This document shows, in pieces, positions 1-4,988 of a DNA stretch of 7,364 nt (its first letter is position 1; each line of letters begins with the position of its first letter). The stretch comes from an uncultured Myxococcales bacterium (lineage in GTDB: Bacteria; Myxococcota_A; UBA9042). The translations under genes were made by a program, and so were the position numbers. The stretch covers positions 1 to 7,364 of the forward strand of contig CALGHC010000735.1 in the NCBI GenBank assembly GCA_937915965.1, read 5' to 3'. The notes below the pieces were generated by a model. The model did no database searches. It was not told where the DNA came from and saw only the letters and a list, made by a program, of their open reading frames with translations.

Positions 1-1953
1 CCGGCGGCGCCTGCACCGGTCACTCGTACTGCTGCGCGCTGGGTCGCTCGCTGGATAGCCTGCCTCGCCACCTGCGCCGGGGCCTGGCTGGGCACTGGCT
101 GCGCGGGCGGTCCACCGCTCGCCGGCGTGACGATCGCCACGGAAGGCGGCTCGGCGAAGGCGCCACCGCCGGTCTTGCTGCAGACCGAAGGCGCGCTCGT
201 CGCCGCGGTCCAGGTTCGGCCTGGCCGCTGGCGCATGGTCGCCGCCGACGCGACCGGTCGGATCCTCTGGGATCGCTTCCAAGAGTGCCGCGAAGGCGCC
301 CGCATCATCGCGCTCGCCGGCCGCGTGGTGTGCCCATCGCGAGAGGGGCTGATCGGCATCGACGCGCGCAGCGGCGAGCGCGTCTGGCGCTGGCTGAGCG
401 GCGCGCGCGTCGGCCACATTCTGGCCAGCGGCGACCACGTGGTCGTCGAGATCGGAGCTCAGTGGGTCGCCCTTCTGGCCGCGGCAGACGGCCGGGTCGA
501 CCGGCGCTGGGCCAGCGACGGCGCGCGCCTGGTGGCGATCGCGGCCAACGACGACGGTCCGCTCGCGGTGGTGCTCGAAGAGGGTGACCTCGAGGGCGCA
601 AAGGCGCTGCGCTACCGCCTCGTCTCTTTCGCCATCTCGCCACAGCGGCCGACGCCGCGTCCGACGATCGAGACGATCGAGCCGGCCTGGATCGCAGCCC
701 ACGGCGGCTGGGCGACCCATATCGACACGGTCGACGGCGCCCTGGTCGGCCGCCCCGCCGTCGGTGCGGTGGTCGCGTGGCGGGGGCGTGACGGCGCAGT
801 GTTGTGGGTCGACTTCGCCACCATGCTGCCCGAACGACGCCTGGGCGGTGGCACAGCGTTGGTCGCCGGCCGCCTGGCGGATGGCGCCGCATTCGTCGGC
901 AGCTTCGCCGCCACTGACCGCCGCGTGAAGTGGCTGCGCGAGTGGCCCGGACGGGGACGCGCCGAGGGGACAGCGAGCTCGGCTGGACAGGCCATCTTCT
1001 GGAACCGGGACACCTGGTTGGTACTGCGCGGCGCCGACGGCGCCCCTGTTCGGCGCGGCGATGTGCCGCCGGGACGCACCATCCGCGGGGTCGTGGCGAC
1101 GGGTGAGAGCGCGCTCGTCGCCAGCGAGGACGCCGCGGGGTTGCACTTCGAGGTCGTCGATCTCGGCGGCGTCGACCTCGGCGGTGTCGAGCTTGGCGGT
1201 GTCGACCTCGGAGCGGCTGGTCGCGGAGCCGTTGGTCGCGGAGCCGTCGTCCAACGGCCGGGTGTGGCCGCGCCGATGCCGGCGCCAAGGGCGCGACCCG
1301 TGTGGCTGCGCCCCGGCACGGTGCTCGCCTGGACGAGCCTTCACTTCGACGGGCGCGACGAGGAGACGGGTCTCTTTGTCGGTGCCCGGCCCCTCGGTCA
1401 GGTCGTCGTCGAGATAGCGGCCGTCGATCCGGAGCTCGTCTTGGTCTTCCGCAACGGCCCGGCCAGCGGACGTCGGCTGACGCTGGCGGCAGCAGCGCTC
1501 GATCATGCATCGGCATGTGGTGGTACCGACGGTGACGGGGCAGACGCCCGCCTCGAAGACACGACCGCGTTCCTGTTGGCCCGGTCGATCCTCGCCGCGC
1601 TGCGGGCGAGTACGCCGGTGGACCTGGACGACCGCGATGGCTCCGGGGCGATCCAGCTGACCGCGGCGGGCAGCGCGCTGCACCGTGTGCGGATCGCCCA
1701 TGTCGGCGACGTGGCCCGGCCGAGCCACATCCGCGGTCGCGTCGCCACCAGCGCCGACGGCGCGACCCGCTTTGTGATCGCAGACCACGGCGATCTGCCC
1801 CTGATCTTGCGGGCCGAGCGGCCGGGTTGGCACCTGTATCTCAGCGGCATCCTCGAGCCGCCGCCCGAGACGACGCCCGCCGGTGCACCCACAGCGCAGC
1901 CGACAGCCCTGCCGGCCCCGACGACAACGACGACCGCCAAGACCGCACCTTGA
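1..1953 (+). CDS. PQQ-like beta-propeller protein, probable lipoprotein (5' end outside window)
   Basis: I recognise no named gene. The protein looks like a PQQ/BamB-type beta-propeller, with several strands of the form 'D..G...W', for example ADATGRILWDR, IDARSGERVWRW and WRGRDGAVLWV. Such propellers usually serve as periplasmic or surface scaffolds, and the ligand here is unknown. The frame is open from base 1. The first in-frame ATG/GTG/TTG is the GTG at 127, but that start would drop a well-formed export signal: arginines, then a hydrophobic run ending in LGTGC with the cysteine at bases 100-102. The true start is therefore most likely left of the window. The lipobox is imperfect because Gly is at -3. 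After the propeller come a repetitive VDLGG segment (1156-1245), a second globular part rich in beta-like stretches, and a Pro/Thr-rich tail (about 1855-1950). The stop is TGA 1951-1953. The propeller family call is moderately sure; the lipoprotein call is inference. Confidence 0.72.
   Translation, partial: PAAPAPVTRTAARWVARWIACLATCAGAWLGTGCAGGPPLAGVTIATEGGSAKAPPPVLLQTEGALVAAVQVRPGRWRMVAADATGRILWDRFQECREGARIIALAGRVVCPSREGLIGIDARSGERVWRWLSGARVGHILASGDHVVVEIGAQWVALLAAADGRVDRRWASDGARLVAIAANDDGPLAVVLEEGDLEGAKALRYRLVSFAISPQRPTPRPTIETIEPAWIAAHGGWATHIDTVDGALVGRPAVGAVVAWRGRDGAVLWVDFATMLPERRLGGGTALVAGRLADGAAFVGSFAATDRRVKWLREWPGRGRAEGTASSAGQAIFWNRDTWLVLRGADGAPVRRGDVPPGRTIRGVVATGESALVASEDAAGLHFEVVDLGGVDLGGVELGGVDLGAAGRGAVGRGAVVQRPGVAAPMPAPRARPVWLRPGTVLAWTSLHFDGRDEETGLFVGARPLGQVVVEIAAVDPELVLVFRNGPASGRRLTLAAAALDHASACGGTDGDGADARLEDTTAFLLARSILAALRASTPVDLDDRDGSGAIQLTAAGSALHRVRIAHVGDVARPSHIRGRVATSADGATRFVIADHGDLPLILRAERPGWHLYLSGILEPPPETTPAGAPTAQPTALPAPTTTTTAKTAP
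25..105 (+). other. Probable lipoprotein signal segment with lipobox-like cysteine
   Basis: Translated in the frame of the propeller gene, this stretch gives a basic region with several Arg, then a hydrophobic core (WIACLATCAGAWLGTGC) and then small flexible residues. That order fits a type II signal peptide cleaved before the Cys encoded at 100-102. Position -1 is Gly and -2 is Thr, which is acceptable, but -3 is Gly rather than the usual Leu/Val/Ile, with Leu one place earlier. Two other cysteines lie within the hydrophobic core. A Sec signal without lipidation, or an N-terminal membrane anchor, remains possible. Confidence 0.5.
1156..1245 (+). repeat. In-frame 15-bp tandem repeat encoding VDLGG-type pentapeptides
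   Basis: There are six consecutive 15-bp units starting at 1156, 1171, 1186, 1201, 1216 and 1231. They encode VDLGG, VDLGG, VELGG, VDLGA, AGRGA and VGRGA. The first four units share the DNA pattern GTCGANCTYGGNGNN and the last two share GKTGGTCGCGGAGCC, so two related sub-families sit side by side. The unit length is a multiple of three, so gain or loss of units would keep the frame. In the protein this forms a Gly-rich linker between the propeller part and the C-terminal part. Differences between units are mostly synonymous or conservative in the first four. Confidence 0.85.
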
Positions 1954-1982
1954 CCGGGTGCGCGCCGCGCCGCGCCGCCACA

Positions 1983-2060
1983 CCGGACCAGACAGACCGG
2001 ACCAAACAGACCGGACCAAACAGACCGGACCAGACAGACCAGACCAGACCAGACAGACCA
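1983..2060 (+). repeat. Intergenic 14-bp tandem repeat array, T-free on the + strand
   Basis: Four head-to-tail copies of CCGGACCARACAGA occupy 1983-1996, 1997-2010, 2011-2024 and 2025-2038, differing only at one A/G position. They are followed by a simpler run of CCAGA, CCAGA, CCAGA, CAGA and CCA to 2060. The array fills most of the gap between the propeller gene and the acyl-CoA dehydrogenase gene and stops one base before the Shine-Dalgarno sequence. The whole stretch 1960-2071 contains no T on the + strand, so a transcript crossing it would have no U and could form only G-C pairs. A 14-bp unit shifts frame at each copy, which argues against it being coding. Function is unknown. Confidence 0.9.
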
Positions 2061-2061
2061 C

Positions 2062-2068
2062 GGAGGAG
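2062..2068 (+). promoter_or_regulatory. Shine-Dalgarno sequence of the acyl-CoA dehydrogenase gene
   Basis: GGAGGAG lies directly after the repeat array and just before the ATG at 2071. The spacing is 4 nt from GGAGG (2062-2066) or 2 nt from the end of the longer match. This is a little tight but is the only good match, and it supports the start at 2071. The U-poor, probably unstructured leader upstream would leave the site accessible. Confidence 0.75.
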
Positions 2069-2070
2069 CC

Positions 2071-3204
2071 ATGCCCCGCCACGAGTCCGAGACCCACGCG
2101 GCGTTCCGCGCGACGGTGCGCCGCTTCGTCGAGCGCGAGGTCTCCCCATTTGTGACCGCTTGGGACGAGGCCGGCGCCTTTCCGGTCGAGCTGTATGGTC
2201 AGGCCGCCGCCATCGGCCTGCTCGGTGTCGGTTTTCCCGAGCGCGTCGGCGGCGTCGAAGGCGATGGTCGCATGGCGATGATCGTCACCGAGGAGCTCGC
2301 CCGGGCGGGGTCGGGCGGACTGTGCGCCGGTCTGATGAGTCACAGCATCGCGTTGCCTCCCCTGGTCGCCGCGGAGAGCGAGACGCTCGACGAGCGCGTC
2401 GTCCGTCCCGTCCTCGCCGGCGAGGCCATCGCGGCCCTTGCTGTCACCGAGCCGGGCGGGGGCTCGGACGTCGCGAGCCTGCGAACGAGCGCGCGCCGAG
2501 ACGGTGACAGCTACATCGTGGACGGCGAGAAGACCTTCATCACCTCGGGGATGCGGGCGGATTGGCTGACGGTCGCCGTGCGCACGGGCGAGGCGGGCAT
2601 GGCCGGTATCTCTCTCCTCGCCGTGCCTGGCGACAGCCCCGGGCTTAGCCGCAGCCCCCTCGACAAGATGGGCTGGTGGTGCTCGGACACCGCGCATCTG
2701 CGCTTTGACGGCGTGCGGGTATCGGCCGACCTGATCGTCGGGGTGGAGAATGGCGGCTTCCTCGGCCTGATGGAGAACTTCAGCGGCGAGCGACTGTCGT
2801 TGGCGATGCTGGCGATCGCCTTCGCCGAGGTCTGTTGGCAGGACGCGGTCGAGTGGGCGCGCGATCGACAGACATTTGGCCGGCCGCTGATCCACCGTCA
2901 GGTCATCCGCCACAAGCTCGTCGAGATGGCCTCGCGGATCCGCAGCGTGCGCGCCTGGCTTGAGCGCCTCGTCGACGAGATCGACGCCGGCGAGACACCC
3001 ATCGCCGACGTCTGCATGGTCAAGAACGCGGCCACGGCGTGCCTGGATTTCTGCGCCAGCGAGGCGGTGCAGATCTTGGGCGGCATGGGCTACATGCGCG
3101 GCACACGGGTCGAGCGCATCTTCCGCGAGACCAAGGTCCTCTCGATCGGCGGCGGCTCAACCGAGGTGCTCGCGGACCTCGCGGCACGTCAGCTGGGACT
3201 CTAG
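2071..3204 (+). CDS. Acyl-CoA dehydrogenase, isovaleryl/long-chain-like active site
   Basis: This is a FAD-dependent enzyme expected to catalyse alpha,beta-dehydrogenation of an acyl-CoA thioester in the cytoplasm and pass electrons to ETF. The 377-aa length is normal for the family. The N-terminal helical domain covers about residues 1-120. The first family signature is clear at 124-136 (AVTEPGGGSDVAS), followed by the beta domain with KTFITSGMRADW (154-165) and the C-terminal helical domain with RQTFGRPL (266-273). The second signature, at 334-353 (QILGGMGYMRGTRVERIFRE), has Gly344 where an acidic/Asn residue is usual. At the place where medium-chain enzymes carry the catalytic Glu (YEGT), this protein reads IGGGST (359-364). 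A Glu in the GERLSLA motif (E240) matches the helix-G catalytic Glu of isovaleryl- and long-chain acyl-CoA dehydrogenases. The substrate cannot be fixed from sequence; branched-chain or longer acyl-CoA is suggested. The gene lies 117 nt after the propeller gene and may share its transcript. Confidence 0.95.
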   Translation: MPRHESETHAAFRATVRRFVEREVSPFVTAWDEAGAFPVELYGQAAAIGLLGVGFPERVGGVEGDGRMAMIVTEELARAGSGGLCAGLMSHSIALPPLVAAESETLDERVVRPVLAGEAIAALAVTEPGGGSDVASLRTSARRDGDSYIVDGEKTFITSGMRADWLTVAVRTGEAGMAGISLLAVPGDSPGLSRSPLDKMGWWCSDTAHLRFDGVRVSADLIVGVENGGFLGLMENFSGERLSLAMLAIAFAEVCWQDAVEWARDRQTFGRPLIHRQVIRHKLVEMASRIRSVRAWLERLVDEIDAGETPIADVCMVKNAATACLDFCASEAVQILGGMGYMRGTRVERIFRETKVLSIGGGSTEVLADLAARQLGL

Positions 3205-3342
3205 GGTCCTTGTTCTCCGTAATCTTGCATTCTGTGAAGGAATTGGGACACTCGCGCCGATCCAGCCGGCCGCGCTTCTTGCGCTGGCCACCGCGAAAAC
3301 GGGCGGGCGCACCCCGTCTTGCCCACATCTTCGGAGCAGAAC
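3205..3342 (+). promoter_or_regulatory. Spacer with probable promoter and leader of the OmpA-like gene
   Basis: This 138-nt gap begins with a patch (3206-3250) that is about 56% A+T, clearly richer than the surrounding coding DNA, as expected for a promoter. Candidate -35/-10 pairs are weak: TTGCAT 3225-3230 with GACACT 3247-3252, or TTGTTC 3210-3215 with TGTGAA 3233-3238. Further down, ACGGG (3299-3303) can pair with CCCGT (3313-3317) to form a small hairpin in the leader. No strong Rho-independent terminator for the upstream gene is seen. Promoter placement is inference. Confidence 0.35.
3333..3336 (+). promoter_or_regulatory. Shine-Dalgarno sequence deciding the OmpA-like start
   Basis: GGAG stands 6 nt before the ATG at 3343, which is good spacing. 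An in-frame TTG at 3319 would give eight extra residues but lies upstream of this site and has no comparable Shine-Dalgarno match. Starting at 3343 also places the basic residues of the signal peptide close to the N-terminus. The ATG at 3343 is therefore preferred. Confidence 0.7.
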
Positions 3343-4923
3343 ATGACCAGCATCACAGGCACGTCGCGGCGCCTGGCCCTTGCGGCCGTCACCACCGCCA
3401 CCGCCCTGGCCGTCTTTGCGACGGTTCTGACCACGCCACGGCTCGCGCGAGCCGACGACAGCCGGGCCATGACTGGCGAGGTAGGCGCGTTTGGCGGCTG
3501 GCTCTTCCTCAGCGAGGACAACGAGCTGGGCAACTCTGAGGATCGCCAGTCGATCCCCGACGACGCCGTTGTTCTCGGCGGACGGCTGGGCCTCAACATC
3601 ACGGACCGCATCGGCCTGGAGGCCGAGGTCGCCTACGCGCTGTCGAGCTTCCGCAACACCGGAAACGCAGCCGGAGTATTCGGCTGGCGGGGCAGCGCCC
3701 TGTACCACCTCCTCGAGGGCAACCTGCGTCCCTTCGTGCTCGCTGGCTACGGCGGCGAGATGCTGGTCGACGACCAGCCCGGTGTGGTGAGCGACAACGA
3801 CGCAGCGCTGCACCTCGGCGTTGGCGCCAAGTACGACGTCTCGCGAGCGGTCGCGCTGCGGGGCGATGCACGCTACATCAACCTGGCCGGCGTCGACTCG
3901 ACGACCTCGCACAACTTCGAAGTGCTGCTGGGCGTTTCGATCACGCTGGGGATGCCGCCGGAGGACACAGACGGCGACGGCATCAACGATCTGCAGGACC
4001 GCTGCCCGAAGGCGGCCGAAGACAAGGACGGATTCGAGGACGACGACGGCTGCCCAGACCCCGACAACGACGGCGACGGCGTCGAGGACAAGATCGACCA
4101 GTGCCCTGAAGACGCCGAGGATCGCGACGGCTTCGAAGACGACAACGGCTGCCCAGACTCGGACAACGACCGCGACGGTATCGCCGATGACGGCGACAAG
4201 TGCCCCGACAAGGCCGAAGACAAGGACGGCTTCGAGGACGACGACGGCTGCCCCGACCCCGACAACGACGGTGACGGCATCGCCGACGAGGCCGACAAGT
4301 GCCCGACCGAGGCCGGTACACCCGCCGAGCAGGGCTGCCCGGTCCGAGACCGTGACCACGACGGCATCGCCGACAAGGTCGACCAGTGCCCCGACGAGGC
4401 CGAGACCTTCAACGGCATCAAGGACGACGACGGCTGCCCCGACGCCAAGGCCACCGTGATCATCACCAAGTCAGAGATCAAGATCCTCGAGAAGGTCTAC
4501 TTCGAGACGGGCAAGGCCGACATCAAGTCAGTCAGCTTCCAGCTGCTCGACACGGTGGCGGCGGTGCTGAACGGCCACGCAGAGATCACGTCGATCATCA
4601 TCGAGGGCCACACGGACGATGTCGGCAAAGACGAGAAGAACCTCGCGCTCTCGCAGGCGCGGGCCGACTCTGTGCGTACGTACCTCATCGACCATCAGGT
4701 CGCAGATGGCCGTCTGGTCGCGAAGGGCTTTGGCGAGAGCGCGCCGATCTGTGCCCAGGTCGAAGAACTGAGCAAGAGCGCCCGCAAGAACCGCAAGCAG
4801 ATCGCGGCGTGCCGCGAAGAGAACCGGCGCGTGCAGTTCAAGATCGGCTCGGTCAACGGCAAGCCGGTCGAGGCGAGCGATTCAGTGACGATCGAGCGCG
4901 AGGTCGAGGTGCCAGCCGAGTAG
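3343..4923 (+). CDS. OmpA-family outer membrane protein with thrombospondin type 3 repeats
   Basis: This is a 526-aa envelope protein expected to span the outer membrane and hold peptidoglycan, giving cell-envelope stability. Residues 1-37 are a signal peptide with a cleavage site after ARA and before DDS. Residues about 43-206 look like a small OmpA-type beta-barrel, with alternating aromatic/hydrophobic strands and a final strand near GVSITLGM. Residues 208-368 are five thrombospondin type 3-like repeats of the DxDxDG...D.CP type, likely to bind calcium, with ten cysteines in five repeat-wise pairs. Residues about 380-505 are an OmpA C-terminal domain: VYFETGKADI, then GHTDDVG, LSQARADSVR and NRRVQF. 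D425 and R440 are 15 residues apart, the same spacing as the diaminopimelate-binding Asp/Arg of E. coli OmpA. An insert bounded by C470 and C490 lies before NRRVQF. The acidic tail ends EVEVPAE. The gene probably has its own promoter and converges on the GH57 gene. Confidence 0.95.
   Translation: MTSITGTSRRLALAAVTTATALAVFATVLTTPRLARADDSRAMTGEVGAFGGWLFLSEDNELGNSEDRQSIPDDAVVLGGRLGLNITDRIGLEAEVAYALSSFRNTGNAAGVFGWRGSALYHLLEGNLRPFVLAGYGGEMLVDDQPGVVSDNDAALHLGVGAKYDVSRAVALRGDARYINLAGVDSTTSHNFEVLLGVSITLGMPPEDTDGDGINDLQDRCPKAAEDKDGFEDDDGCPDPDNDGDGVEDKIDQCPEDAEDRDGFEDDNGCPDSDNDRDGIADDGDKCPDKAEDKDGFEDDDGCPDPDNDGDGIADEADKCPTEAGTPAEQGCPVRDRDHDGIADKVDQCPDEAETFNGIKDDDGCPDAKATVIITKSEIKILEKVYFETGKADIKSVSFQLLDTVAAVLNGHAEITSIIIEGHTDDVGKDEKNLALSQARADSVRTYLIDHQVADGRLVAKGFGESAPICAQVEELSKSARKNRKQIAACREENRRVQFKIGSVNGKPVEASDSVTIEREVEVPAE
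3964..4446 (+). repeat. Five thrombospondin type 3 coding repeats (about 99 bp each)
   Basis: Units begin at residues 208, 241, 274, 307 and 336 of the OmpA-like protein. Four are 33 residues long and the fourth is 29, because GTPAEQGCPVR replaces the usual DKDGFEDDDGCPD half. Each unit has a calcium-type DxDxDG loop, a D.CP segment and, in four of the five, a second (D/N)GCPD segment. Units 1-3 are closely alike in DNA, including the shared GAG/GAC-rich 'DGFEDD' stretch, which points to recent internal duplication. Unit 5 has drifted (TFNGIKDDD). Such repeats form a rigid, calcium-stabilised stalk between barrel and peptidoglycan-binding domain in related proteins. Confidence 0.9.
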
Positions 4924-4988
4924 CGGCGCGACGGTCGCTTTGCGAGGTGCCAGCCACTTCGTTGGCTCTGTCGTTGGCTCTTCGTCAG
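4924..4988. other. Convergent intergenic junction with small repeats; possible weak bidirectional hairpin
   Basis: This 65-nt gap separates the 3' ends of the OmpA-like and GH57 genes. The 13-mer CGAGGTGCCAGCC at the very end of the OmpA-like gene (4905-4917) recurs at 4943-4955. Immediately after it, a 12-bp unit CGTTGGCTCTKY occurs twice in tandem (4960-4971 and 4972-4983). AGCCA (4952-4956) can pair with TGGCT (4963-4967) across a 6-nt loop, and with the second TGGCT at 4975-4979. This could act as a terminator for both strands, but the stem is only 5 bp and there is no T-tract, so termination is a guess. Confidence 0.4.

Noticed and set aside
305..1516. A 403-codon - strand frame, very rich in Arg and Pro.
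   Set aside because: Its composition is typical of an antisense shadow in high-GC DNA, it shows no domain, and the + strand frame has a coherent propeller protein.
1983..2060. Possible CRISPR array.
   Set aside because: Units are 14 bp, head to tail and without unique spacers, and no cas gene is present.
1841..2149. - strand frames giving VWSGLFGPVCLVRSVWSG-like repeats over the intergenic array.
   Set aside because: The peptide repeat only reflects the 14-bp DNA repeat read in shifting frames. There is no ribosome site and the frame overlaps both flanking genes.
3299..3317. Hairpin ACGGG/CCCGT as a Rho-independent terminator of the acyl-CoA dehydrogenase gene.
   Set aside because: The stem is 5 bp with a GC-rich loop and lacks a T-tract. 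It also lies just upstream of the OmpA-like start and well after the AT-rich promoter-like patch.
3343..3453. Twin-arginine (Tat) signal suggested by SRRLAL near the start of the OmpA-like protein.
   Set aside because: The motif is incomplete (no Phe at the usual place), the barrel is expected to be exported unfolded by Sec, and the hydrophobic core and ARA site fit an ordinary Sec signal.
3157..4359. A 400-codon reading frame on the - strand with long Val/Ala-rich hydrophobic repeats resembling a membrane protein.
   Set aside because: It is the antisense of the thrombospondin type 3 array: GAC/GAT Asp codons read backwards give Val. The + strand protein has clear domains, a signal peptide and a ribosome site.
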